A DNA stretch of 64,000 nt, taken from assembly GCF_029227915.1 (NCBI RefSeq), contig NC_079875.1, positions 17,043,001 to 17,107,000 of the forward strand. Reading direction: 5' to 3'. The notes under the pieces were generated by a model. It was not told the DNA's origin. It was given only the letters and a program-made list of their open reading frames with translations, and did no database searches. The stretch is from Hydractinia symbiolongicarpus (Eukaryota; Cnidaria; Hydrozoa; Anthoathecata; Hydractiniidae). Positions 13,001-22,134 of this stretch are shown in pieces. Made by a program: the position numbers and the translations under genes. The first letter of the stretch is position 1, and every line of letters starts with the position of its first letter.

Positions 13001-13442
13001 TCACTTCCTTTAACATTACTCCAATAAAACTTCTCTGGAGCATCAGCAAAATGATGTTGAGATGAAGTTGCGTCTTCGGGAACGTTACGTTGTTGATTTG
13101 TATCCTGTTGTGTTTGTGCAATGTTCTGTGTCAACACTTTACAATACTTCAAGTACTGTACCAAACCTCTATATGTTTTAAACTTTCGGTGACATTTCAT
13201 ACACGGAAAAGTCTCTTGACTCTGCTCAACACTATCAATTCTTGAATTCGATGACGATGGTTGCTTATGACCTCTTTTAACCATTTTTATCCAATAAACT
13301 GTGAAAATGATGTTTCGTCGTTACTTCAATTAATTCTTCGCGTTTTGACACTTAATTGAAACTTGCATGACGGATCATTTACTTTGTTCCGATCAATTGG
13401 CATTGGAGACGTCCGCCATCTTTAACCGTCAACCGTCAACTC
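10037..13442 (-). mobile_element. Full-length RLE-type non-LTR retrotransposon
   Basis: The element lies on the minus strand. Its 3' end is a run of about 11 T on the plus strand (poly-A of the element) at 10037-10047. Its 5' end abuts the right copy of the 10-11 bp target duplication. The 5' leader is 158 bases and the 3' untranslated part about 185. The single ORF is uninterrupted. Intact ORF, exact target duplication and poly-A end all say the insertion is recent. It landed in a Polinton integrase remnant, so there is no sign of rDNA-type site specificity. Confidence 0.92.
10222..13284 (-). CDS. Retrotransposon polyprotein: zinc finger, reverse transcriptase, restriction-like endonuclease
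   Basis: The 1020-residue ORF is intact. Residues 28-48 form a C2H2-like finger (CMKCHRKFKTYRGL), but the first expected His is Tyr and the last ligand is Cys (C48). Reverse transcriptase motifs follow: GPSGMDANGW (300-309), RPIGVGEVLRR (364-374), VDAANAFNSLNR (427-438), TQGDPLG (481-487), catalytic FADD (515-518) and HLGAVIG (581-587). A CCHC knuckle (C804, C806, H814, C818) and a restriction-like endonuclease follow, with D874 in ARLDV, D890 in CDVRVFD and the K/N cluster KRLYNERV (918-925). This order is that of R2/R4/NeSL/CRE-type elements with one ORF. The exact clade is not resolved. The product would nick target DNA and prime reverse transcription in the nucleus. Confidence 0.93.
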   Translation of the reverse strand: MVKRGHKQPSSSNSRIDSVEQSQETFPCMKCHRKFKTYRGLVQYLKYCKVLTQNIAQTQQDTNQQRNVPEDATSSQHHFADAPEKFYWSNVKGSEAVNDIEECYSRIVYWKRNLFMLPNGNAGKSYIRETTRLLNAWIENTPVRAIALKAIHIMPALLLQKPSQASKSKEHVEALNRRLTQWFKGDFMSLMDEAQTIQSRLPKVIKKQDIAVISRKFRNHMQKGDVHKAINVVTNNMSGGILPLNDETLEMLRQKHPEGSESYEDTLIQGPIKSVNAVVYDVIDEDMIMRAAKTTKGGSGPSGMDANGWIKIIASRVYGDTGTDLRKAIAKFARRLCHEEVNDNSLEAYLGCRLVPLDKNPGLRPIGVGEVLRRIIGKAVMYASKNDVIESCSKIQMCSGHESGCEAAIHAMKDAYSSEEAECVLLVDAANAFNSLNRSATLHNTKIICPILATYINNCYIKPARLFVIGETELSSREGTTQGDPLGMAIYAIGLTPLLDRMKNIADIDMKLVAFADDLTAVGNFSTIRKWWDELIVEGPKFGYQPQPKKSWLIVKDKNIEGAKTHFKETNIQITCTGERHLGAVIGSETFRKEYVEDIVAKWVKEITLISEIAVIEPQAAYTCYVSGYQHRFTYYLRTIPEISSLLRPVESVIRHQLLPAITGGHIVNDVERELMSLPPRLGGLGIKILENVSDTEYENSRKMTTELVNILLRQNENANEISKTKSQIKSERNKSHQNILQGLLSQMDESAKRQNEANQEIGASKWLTTLPIKESGYYLTKEQFFDALRIRYNWELPRLPFECACGSKFDLAHALSCKKGGFVTQRHNEVRDITAQLLKEVCKDVRIEPMLAPLQNERFDQKSAITTNEARLDVSALGFWIPGQRVFCDVRVFDLNAQRYRNTEIKRCYERNEQEKKRLYNERVLQVENGSFTPLVFSTHGGLGRECKRFYQRLAELIADKRGIPTSIATTFVRTKICFSLLRSTLLCLRGSRSLRRDVNISDIDMSLTNTLSEIREFR

Positions 13443-13778
13443 ACTGGATAAGTACCGCTTGTGACAGCTTACGCCAACAATGAAGAATAATCTGAAGAAA
13501 AGGCGAAGCACGAAGTCTTGTTACCAGAAGACGGTTTCTGCTTATATCTGCTACAGCCCGGAAAGGAGCATAGGGATCAGAAAAGACGTGCAACAATGAA
13601 CACCTTTTGGAGCAAAAAGACCTATAGACTGGGAATCATGGCAGAACCTAGTAATCATGTGCTCTACCGCCTTTTGATAGCTAACGCAAATGGTCCTGTC
13701 CGTAGTCTCGTTGCAGAAGAATTAATGCTTATTCCTGGGCATGTGGAAGTACCTTCAGAGTATGTGAAAGAGTTGTGA
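13443..13778 (+). pseudogene. Polinton-like integrase, 3' part
   Basis: The second half of the split integrase begins with the right copy of the target duplication. After a frameshift and a stop, an 86-codon open stretch (13518-13778) contains WSKKTYRLG, a YRL strand and VAEELMLIPGHVEVP. This layout is typical of the small beta-barrel C-terminal domain of rve integrases in Polintons and related elements: Trp-Ser-Lys start, a Tyr-x-Leu strand and a terminal Glu-Glu-Leu. It is the best preserved piece of the Polinton relic. Confidence 0.65.
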
Positions 13779-13949
13779 TTACATCAAAGCTGTGTGTTTT
13801 ATGGTTTGTGTGGATCATATATTGCTCGACAGTGTCCTAGTCTTCAAGCGTAGAAACACCGGAGTCGTACAAGTAACTCGAGTAAGGTCGGTAAGTCTGA
13901 ATTGGCATCTATAATCTATTTCCTTGCAAAGCCACCTCAGTTCCAGACA

Positions 13950-14300
13950 TAAAAATTCAGCAAGATGTCCATAAAGATCACAGAGAGAGCAGTACCATCT
14001 ATGTTTAGCATGTTTACAGACAGAGCCACCTCCACACTCCTTGCATGTTGACCTTATTATATTATGTTTGTAGGTAGAACCTCTTCCGTAGTCTTTACAT
14101 CATGATTTCTGTCTACAATGTTCGTAGATAGAGCTCCCTTCTGAGGCTTTGCAATGCGGTCTTATCTTATTATGCTCGCCGATACTGGCGCCTCCACATT
14201 CCTTACATGTAGATCTCTGTCTACCACGAAGGCATTCTCTACGTTTCTCGGATGTCCTTTCGATCTTTAAGAAATTGATACATTTTTGGCCCGTTTTTCA
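13950..14300 (-). pseudogene. Cys/His-rich tandem-repeat protein remnant
   Basis: Reading the minus strand gives degenerate tandem copies of a ~13-18 residue repeat: TCKECGGASIGEHNKIR, then SIYEHCRQKS, CKDYGRGSTYKHN, then TCKECGGGSVCKHAK and CSLCDLYGH. The pattern Cys-x2-Cys-Gly-Gly-x2-Ile-Cys-x-His recurs in proteins of large DNA viruses and some Polinton-like elements, where it probably binds zinc; the exact role is unknown. One TGA and several lost Cys residues show decay. The gene is antisense to the polymerase and integrase pieces, as is common in these elements. Confidence 0.62.
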
Positions 14301-14855
14301 TGTTTGCCAACCTTGAAATAATATAGTAATAAACAACGTCTACACTGCGTCAATGCCTTTCCAGGTCTGATCTTGTGTTTGCTTACAAGGTAGACAATAA
14401 ACTTTGCTGGGAAATGTCAGTATTCCAAACTATAAAATCTCCCGCATAAGAAGTTGAGCTTTGCATCGCTCAGCAAGTAGGTATATCAGTTAATACTACC
14501 TGTGCCATCAGTCTTTTAGGTCATAAGAGGAGTGATACAAACGCTGACACCTTGTGAAAGAGAGATGATTGGAAATCTACGAATAGGCTATCGTCGTGGA
14601 TATCATGATGATCCAGGTTTGTGATACCAAGAGATCATTCTCCGCAGTTTGACCTGTAATTTGATCTTAGGTTATACCAGTAAATGTTCATTTTTTCTTT
14701 TATAATGAAACATAAAGCAACTCCACATCACAGATGACGACTACCTAGGACAGTGCATGAAGATCGCTTTAAAGTCGATATCGGTCTGACCTAAATCGCT
14801 TAACACCTCTAGTAACAATGACTTTGTCATCAGTTAAGTACCAATATTAACAAGG
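14301..14855. other. Unassigned part of the Polinton relic
   Basis: All frames are closed by stops. Short stretches look protein-like but I could not link them to a family. This may be where capsid or ATPase genes once lay. Confidence 0.4.
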
Positions 14856-15310
14856 AAGTTATTCAGATTCAGATCATGAATGGGTTATACACAGTCGAGG
14901 ATATAGTGGCTCGTGGAAGCCGATGATGAGCATGGTTTTTTATTAAAGAACGGTATCTGTAGACTCCGGGTAGCTGAAGGATTCACAGTTGTCATCAACC
15001 GACCGCTGTTGGAACTTTTTGGTCTACCTAAGCCTCCTCCGGTAGAAATTATTTCACCAAAGGTGACTTCGACAGTTTAACATGAGCGTTTATCTTCGAC
15101 TACGACTTGTCTGCCTTTAGCTTGATTGAGATCACTGTTTCCTAGATGGTAGAAAGTCTAAGATTCCGGTTATACTCCGATCAAGAAAGAGACTTGGGTA
15201 GTCATACCCACCTGAAATTTTGACCCCCCTGTATACCTTTCTCTGAAGAGTTCAACGAACAGACTAGAGTTCATGCTGACTGATAAACTTTTTGTCGGAA
15301 TAGCTATGTA
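14856..15310 (+). pseudogene. Possible penton/minor capsid remnant
   Basis: A short segment MNGLYTVEDI (from 14868) is followed, in another frame, by an open stretch 14910-15080 with RLRVAEGFTVVINRP and LLELFGLPKPPP. In Polinton and adintovirus penton-like proteins an N-terminal Gly-Tyr-Tyr-type start is followed by a strand with a Gly-Tyr/Phe and then a leucine-rich stretch ending in an Ile/Leu-Gly-Phe-type motif. A short piece near 15240-15290 (NRLEFMLTD) fits the expected end. The match is by pattern only and weak. Confidence 0.35.
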
Positions 15311-15322
15311 GGTGCTTATAGA

Positions 15323-15840
15323 ATGAAAATGAAAGGTATGAAGCTATATTCGACATTGCCTACTTCATCTGACGATGAAAGCCAAATCATCAGACTTCGA
15401 AAGATAGAGGAAACTAAACAGTACCTCCGCAGGGAGATTAAAGAGCGTGATATTCTAGCAATAAAGTTCAAGATGCATGGTACGTTGGTTAGTTGGAGTG
15501 ATCTCATCCTACTACATCACAACTGGATTCAGGCCTAGTCCATTACAATAGGCTAGAGCACCACTATCCATAGTGGTGCTCTAGCCTATTGCTTATTACA
15601 CAAGCGATAGAAGCAGGCCAAGCTGGTCTGAAGAACACTTCTAAAAGGCTAGGGTAAAGGCCCATAAGCACGAGAGTATAAAACTACTCGCAGTCTAAGT
15701 TGAACTCCATCATAGATCTCATCTCTAAAGATATTGACAATGCAATCATAAGTGACGACGAATTCAGTTTAATCATGCAGGAAAAAACTATGTGGCACTA
15801 AAAGAACAGATGCGACAGAGAGCTAAACGTATCGTCAAGA
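15323..15840 (+). pseudogene. Coiled-coil protein of Polinton-like elements, decayed
   Basis: Two separated parts look like the ends of one protein. The first (15323-15538) is a charged helix with RLRKIEETKQYLRREIKERD. The second (about 15605-15840, with a frameshift) contains AGLKNTSKRLG, KHESIKLLA, then KLNSIIDLISKDIDNAIISDDEF and LKEQMRQRAKR. I associate this pairing, with a hydrophobic middle, with an uncharacterised protein common in cnidarian Polinton-like loci; this is from memory, not a search. Here the middle is replaced by a short stretch holding a perfect palindrome. Confidence 0.5.
15546..15591. repeat. Perfect 22 bp inverted repeat with 2-base loop
   Basis: Both arms match over 22 bases (left arm begins CAATAGGCTAGAGC) around a central CC. 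It sits eight bases after the stop of the upstream coiled-coil fragment. In a region otherwise full of mutations, complete arm identity suggests a recent origin, for instance by a templated inverted duplication. Confidence 0.9.
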
Positions 15841-16191
15841 ATATTGATAAGACAAAACATGTAGAACTGGTGGCGAAAGGACGACCAGAAAGTAAACACG
15901 AGGTTTTAAAAAATCTTCATCTGTTCAGTATGCCTCTACCAACTAGATGAGCCTCAACCAAGTTACGCGCAAGCTACGCAAATCTCAGTTTTGCAGGCTA
16001 GATCAATCCAAAAAAAAATCCATGCTTTATAAGCACAGCTTGCATCTTGCTTTCCTGCTAAGTTTCTCGTTTAATTCTAGATTTTTTCTTTGTGCAGCCT
16101 TTACACAGGGTGCCCAATTTGGGCCAATGGTCTATGTTGATGTGTCCTTAATCTTGACTTTCGACCTAGGCTACCAAAGGTATCTGCGGAG

Positions 16192-16498
16192 TTGAATGCC
16201 TTTAACTCTGTGAACGGAAACGTTTTCTTACATAATATAAAGATAATTTGCCCAACAATTTCAATGTTCGTGCACAATTGTTATTCTTTAGCATCTAGGT
16301 TATTTGCGTTAGGAGGAATAAAGCTGAAAAAAAAAGCAAATATGGTTTTCAGTGATAGCAGTATGAACATCATAATAACAGGTAAAAGACATCTTGGTGC
16401 TGTTCTTGGATCGTGCAAGTTTAAAGATGAATACATGGCTTAGAAGACCAAGAATTGGTGCGAAGAAATTTCCATGTTATCTGAATTTGCAAAGACAG
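16192..16498 (+). pseudogene. Decayed relative of the RLE retrotransposon ORF
   Basis: NAFNSVNGNVFLHNIKIICP and RLFALGG align with residues 431-470 of the intact ORF at 10222-13284. After an internal deletion, GKRHLGAVLGS and KFKDEYMA align with residues 578-597, followed by a TAG and then WCEEIS. The deletion removes the FADD catalytic motif. It lies in the opposite orientation to the intact copy and is much older. Confidence 0.8.
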
Positions 16499-17071
16499 GT
16501 ATCTGCGGAAGGAGTCTAAAGCGGATTTGGTCGGTGTGTGGCCCATTTATGTTGATGACAACATAGGTTTATAAGGAGGTGTCGAAGGAGCGTAATTACA
16601 GGGGGTTTGTCCGATGTAATCAAAAAGTCTGGATTGACCGACTAAGAGGAATTTTTAAGAGACCGAAACATCTTAAGGAAATCGCATACCCGAAATATCC
16701 AAGACCATTCTTCTCTTTAATTTTATACATCACGGTAACTATGGATATGTTGATTTTGGAGCAGAAAAAACATCTGATATCATTCATAAAAATTGTTGAT
16801 ATTTTGTCTTTGCAGTGGAAAATTAAAAAATATATATATAATCAGTAAAAATCACAAGTAAAAAAAAAAAATAATACTTGAAGGCACCACACTAATATTT
16901 TTCTAACACCAAACACATAACAATCTGAAGATAATCTCAAACATGTTGTACTCCATTTGGCAGGAAGCATTTTGAAATTTTGCAAAAGGTTGAAGAAAAA
17001 ACGTAGATTTTAGACTAATAAATTGACTGTACAAATTAAATATATACAAAAATTTACTTTAAAATCTACAT
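16499..17071. other. Intergenic, no gene seen
   Basis: An open stretch 16579-16848 has no recognisable domain and is AT-rich towards its end. A short phrase GTATCTGCGGA occurs both at about 16180 and 16501, a hint of a small duplication. The 3' end of the ODF3-like gene abuts on the right. Confidence 0.4.
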
Positions 17072-20000
17072 TTAGTCGGTTACATCAATAATCAAAGGGG
17101 TAATATATTCAGAATGTCTTATGCCCAGGGAAAAGGAAGGAGCGGTTCGTTTGTTTCCAGATACTTTTTCGGGACAGTGAGCTCCAGGTCCAGGTTTCTG
17201 TGTTGAATCTAAAAATACAGGTTTATTGTATAGACAACAGAATTAAGCAGAAAATATCAACATAAAACATTTTTTTAATAACCGAAATTTTCCTGGAAAT
17301 TTTACCTTTAATGTATCCTGCATATTATTATTATAATTCCAAATATTTATAAAGAATATAGCCACTTCAGTGGTTAGAAACACTGTTATCAGCGTGGGTC
17401 CTGAGTTCTGAATGTATACATTACGTATACACAGACATTGCCTACAAAATTTCCCTTACATGGCATGGGTTGAAGACACTTGCTAAATGTCCACGCTGTG
17501 ATTACGAAAGGAACTTTATAACCAGAAGGCCACATGTCATTGAAGGATACTTTTAACCATATTCAATATGTTTCGCGGGTAATAATAATTTTTACGAAAT
17601 GTAGAAAATAGAAGTTTTCGCGAGAAAAAATATTTGTAAAATAAGAAAAATTGAACGCTAATTTAATAATCGTCGCCGATGACGATAAGAATTTTGCCGA
17701 CATTCAATTTCTAACACAAATTAAGTCTCAACTCTTCAAGAATATCACTCACCTCCAGGCATGTAACTACGGCCAAGTATAGAATAGGCGGGCGCTTTTC
17801 GTTTTGTCACATTTGGCTCCAACATTTGATAGTTACCAGGACCAGGTGTTTTGGCAAGATCTTCAGCAAAACTTCCTGTTTTCGACCTCCCCGTCATAGA
17901 AAAAGCTGCTGAAGCAGGTTTATCTGGAATTTTACTTCCAATAAGTGAAGGCAGGCTATACGAATTTGGAGCAGGTGTGGTGTCACCTACACAAAGCAAA
18001 AAATAACAATTTGATAAAAAAAAATGTCAAAATTCTCTCTCGAATAAGATAGGTTTTAATTTCCACTTACGTTTCCTATATCGTGTTCGTTGTCTCATTG
18101 AATATGCGGGTGCATGGCGTTCACCTTGTGGGTGCACCTTTTCAGGGGAATAAGCACCAGGCGCTGGTGTTTTAAAAACATCTAAACGCATCAGAATTAA
18201 GTTGTGAATTTTCTATGCTTGCTGCATTTGGCTACAGTTAAAGTATTTATGATAAAAAACATACTTGGATCTTTCTGTCTCCCTAGAATTGAATATGATG
18301 GGGTGCCATCTTTACCATATCGAGTAATTGAAGGATGTACCATATAGCCCGGGCCAGGGCTGCTATCTTTTTTAAACACTAAATTTGAACAAGAAAGTAA
18401 ATTATACCAATAGATTTAAAAGAATGTTTAATGGCTTGAAAATTTGCACATGTTTTATACTTACTACTGCTCTCCAGCTTCTGTCCAAATGAATAAGCTG
18501 GGTTCATCCACTTGGTAATATCATGCTTGTTGTAGCCACATGTTGATGGCAGAGCATATCGTCCAGGTCCAGGCCCTTTAAAATGATAAATAAAAGTTAT
18601 ACATCGTCAGGGCATATAACTTGACTGCAATGATGCATCAGATGCAGCATTAAATTCTGAATTTATTTAGTATGTTAACAGCAAGAATTGAAAGTTCTGT
18701 TTTTCGCACAATTTTAATTTAAAATCTGAGATTATTTCATAACACAATCAATAAAAATTCTTTTTAAAAAGTTACATCAAATATACAATGGTATAAACAA
18801 ACATATATATAATTTAGCTTCTTGATATTATCATAAAGATGTAAAATTTAGGTTGTCTTTTTGCTTTACAAAATGTTCCTCTGTAGGCAACTTGAGAATT
18901 TTTCCACTAGTACAAGTAGTCTTAATAGTACAAGACATAACATGAGGAATTTGTACTCCACACTCTGACATAATAACCTATAAGATCATGTTAGTTTAAA
19001 AACCTTAAAACATTCTTGAACGTAATGTCGTTGCCAGACTATATATAGGTGCCGAATGCTGGACTATATTATTATTAACAAGTTTTGGTGAAGGAGATTT
19101 CCATGTTGCAGAATGGCAAACACCCAGTTGGCAGAATCAGGAAGATTTGCCCATAACATATTTCCTTAACAAAAAATTGCAAAAAAGAAAACCATATGAA
19201 TACATCAGTCTAGGCCTACATTCTTTTAGGCAAAGCTAATGTTGAGGCTTCAGAATTTAAGGTTCTATATGCCTCTGATTGTTATGATTTCTGGGGCTAA
19301 AAGTTGCTTTGTAGGATCAGAAGATATGATGTATCCTTCTCCTTTAGCTCTGAAGAACCCTGAATAGACACCCTGAACAGAGTTAAACAATCATTTAAAG
19401 AAGGTTTACACCCTAGAGGTTTTTGATAGAGATAGATAGATGTGCATATTTTACATGGCTAGCCTCACAAATATTGAGCGATATATCCTGTCTATTATTT
19501 CCAGGAGGGGCCATGGCTTAGATGGAGAGTCCTAGAGTATTTAATGCTCATTTTGAGCTACGCAGACCCAATTAGGGCCGCGCTCTACTACACAACTCCC
19601 GGAAACATACAATGGCCCACACAGTGTGCCATCTCCCCAATTTCCCTCACATGGCTTGGGTTAACCCAGGGCTATGGTAAAATTCACTTGTCCATGTTGA
19701 ATCGCCGTCAAGAGGAATTGAACCCGGTCTCCCCCACAGAGTACGAGAGCTATAACCACTAATCTACAGCGCCACAAAATCTACAGTGCCACAAATGATG
19801 ATTAAGAAATATTAGACAGCCTTTCCATAATTCAATTTATTGGCAGTTACGGAGCAATAAAATGAAGTACATGCAAGCAAGCCACAAAGTCACTAATACC
19901 ATCTGTAAAAAAGCAAATTTAATGCAGCATATGCTACAATAGTTATGATGGTATTTTACTGATCAATCTTCTGATACATTATGTTTGTAATTGAATTTCC

Positions 20001-22134
20001 GCGCCCGAAGGCGTAGGAAATTCTTTAAAACCGTCGTTTTTTTCTTTCGGAGCATTTTTTGAGAAAAAATCGACCCTGGGATTTCACGTTGGTCGGTCAC
20101 AGATGTAAACTTCGTACCCAAGCTCCTTAACTACTGGGAAGTCTAGTATTGACGCTTCAGGCCAAAATTGGTATTTGTTTTCGACAAAATTTGGCACAGT
20201 TAACAAAAAAAGTATGCTGAACATAATGGTGACATAATAATTTTGATTTTTGTCACCTAAATGTCATTTTAGGCCAAAATTGGTCCAAAAATTAGAACTA
20301 CTTTATTTCAACAAAATTTGGAACAGGTAACAAATAAAGTATGCTGAACATGATGGTGACATCAAAATTTTGATTTCTTCTTACCTAAATGTCATTTCAG
20401 GCCAAAATTGGTCCAAAAATTAAAACTACTTTATTTTTAACAAAATTTGGTACAGTAAACAAATAAAGTATGCTGAACATGATGGTGACATCAAAATTTT
20501 GATTTCTTGTTACCTAAATGTCATTTTAGGCCAAAATTGGTCCAAAAATTAAAGCTACATTATTTTTGACAAATTTTGGCACAATTAACAAAAAAAGTAT
20601 GGTGAACATGATGGTGACATCTAATATTTTGTTTTTTGCCACCTTAAATGTCATTTTAGGCCAAAATTGGTCCAAAAATTAAAACTACTTCATTTTCAAC
20701 AAAAATTGGCAAAGTTAACAAAAAAAGTATGCTGAACATAATGGTGACATCAAAAGTTTGATTTTTTGTCACCTAAATGTCATTTCAGGTCAAAATTTAT
20801 CCAAAAATTAAAACTGCTTTATTTTCGACAAAAATTGACACAGTTAATAAAAAAAGTATGCTGAAAATGATGGTCACATCAAAATTTTGATTTTTTGTCA
20901 AATAATGCCATTTAAGACCATAAACGTTTCAATCGCAAGACTTTCAACCATGAATGATAGGCTGTATTTTTTGTTAGCAATTTCTTTGAAAATGTGAGTT
21001 TAATGACACGTTTCGTTTTGTTTGCGTTTGTTGTAAGATGCATGCACCAAACCCCTTCGAATGTTTGGCACAATAACACAACGAATTAGCAGGTTTTCAT
21101 CAAATATTTTGGTAGCGCGTGGAAATTCTTAGAGCCCCCAGGGCTTCTTGTATAAACTTCAAGCATCTCAATGAAGAAAATAGCACCCATGTGATAAAAC
21201 ATGTATATTAATATAACTGAATATGTGATCACATACATAGATAACCTTACTTCACTTACGGGAATTAATTTTTTCACAATTGCTTTATATTTGTATTGCT
21301 TATTAGTGCTTATCAGTAAAACGATTTCCAGTCTCTCAATAACACAATCTATAGGTGAAATTTTCTTTTGTCTTTATGCTATTCTAATCTATATTTATAT
21401 CTTCGCAATCACATTGAGCACGTTGAAATAATTTGCTTCTGGCAAAAGAGCAGTGTGGCAGGTGTTATTTCCAGGTGTTACAGGAAGAGAATAATCGACT
21501 CTTATATAAAAAAAGTTTCTATCATTACTACATCAATTTTATTTAAATATACTTATTTTCATTCAAAACATTGATAATAACAACAAGCTTTGGCAGTTGA
21601 GATGGGTGGTTAATCTTTAAATTCCATACATAAGTCTTCCAATCAAAAACTTTTAAAAGATCAAGCTTTGACAGTTGAGATGGGTGGTACATCTTCAAAC
21701 TTCAGATTTTCTTATTCACACAAAACGCTATATAAGAATGCATTGGGTTGTGGGCCGGGACAGTGTTGAAAGATGAGACAGTTGTTGTTACAATGAATGC
21801 TACAATTACTAGATTGCTTTGCATTAAAAGAACAGAAACATTTTATTATTGATTATTGCAATAGCTATACATTTTCTTTGTAACAGGCAGAATTGTAAAG
21901 TGGCTAAACTTTTATTTCAACAAAAACAACTAATTATAGGATTACCTTTTGCCGTGCTATCACATACAAGCTATATAGCTATTACCTATTAAGATTTCCT
22001 ACCCAGCTGTTCAGTTGACTGTTCATTTGTTTATTTTCTAGACACTAATCCACTAATCCAGAAAAATAGCTGTATTTGAATATGAACGTACCTGTTTCCC
22101 GCGCGGCAATTATTGGTCCTTTGGTATCGCTCAT
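17072..22134 (-). CDS. ODF3: ODF3/CIMAP1-like sperm-tail PG-rich repeat protein
   Basis: Family members are microtubule-associated proteins of sperm flagella and cilia. Six exons on the minus strand: 22092-22134, 18465-18575, 18265-18378, 18071-18181, 17753-17986, 17072-17208. All junctions are GT-AG and in phase, giving 249 residues; human ODF3 has 254. The start [19 protein letters not shown] leads straight into the first Pro-Gly-rich motif. SPGPGY, PAPGAY, TPAPNSY, TPGPGNY and KPGPGAH mark the repeats, each followed about 20-25 residues later by an aromatic strand such as [18 protein letters not shown] or PAYSILGR. The end [10 protein letters not shown] matches the family's conserved tail. 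Intron 1 (about 3.5 kb) holds a SINE and a Helentron-like element. ODF3 paralogues (ODF3L, CIMAP1B) cannot be fully excluded, but length and tail favour ODF3 itself. Confidence 0.94.
17340..17540 (+). mobile_element. Possible tRNA-type SINE fragment
   Basis: A stretch in the last ODF3 intron shares the phrase CCCTTACATGGCATGGGTTGA with the SINE at 19505-19790 (there CCCTCACATGGCTTGGGTTAA). The head region is too diverged to call promoter boxes. Confidence 0.35.
19505..19790 (-). mobile_element. tRNA-derived SINE
   Basis: On the minus strand the head reads GTAGATTAGTGGTTATAGC (A box region, 19750-19768) and GGTTCAATTCC (B box, 19714-19724), the internal pol III promoter of a tRNA-derived SINE. 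Farther on it has a block CGTAGCTCAAAATGAGC (19545-19562) that is also present in the different SINE at 27985-28262. Confidence 0.8.
19992..21151. mobile_element. Helentron-like non-autonomous element with ~129 bp tandem array, copy 1
   Basis: The element begins GAATTTCCGCGCCCGAAGG. Near its far end it has the inverse motif GCGCGTGGAAATTC, followed by a small hairpin (AGCCC/GGGCT) and the terminus TTCTTGT. Asymmetric inverted repeats with a 3' hairpin and a central minisatellite are the layout of Helentron-associated elements (HINE/DINE type). The central array holds about six units of 127-130 bases, each with GGCCAAAATTGGTCC and AAGTATGCTGAACAT. It encodes nothing and lies in ODF3 intron 1. 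A longer near-identical copy is at 30788-32110. Confidence 0.75.
21588..21705. repeat. Local tandem duplication
   Basis: The segment AAGCTTTGGCAGTTGAGATG recurs about 75 bases later as AAGCTTTGACAGTTGAGATG, with GGGTGGTNNATCTT following in both. It is an imperfect two-copy repeat in the large ODF3 intron. Confidence 0.75.

Larger units (their letters stand above)
8030..15850 (+). mobile_element. Decayed Polinton (Maverick)/adintovirus-like element
   Basis: Remnants of several genes typical of Polintons or adintovirus-like elements lie in one block: a protein-primed family B DNA polymerase (+), a retroviral-type integrase (+), an antisense Cys/His-rich repeat protein, a possible penton-like piece (+) and a coiled-coil protein (+). 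All are broken by frameshifts and stops, so the element is dead. I found no major capsid protein, packaging ATPase or protease, and no terminal inverted repeats, so the ends given are the limits of recognisable remnants. The stretch 8041-8217 is open and lysine-rich, and I could not assign it. A younger retrotransposon interrupts the block at 10037-13442. Confidence 0.72.
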
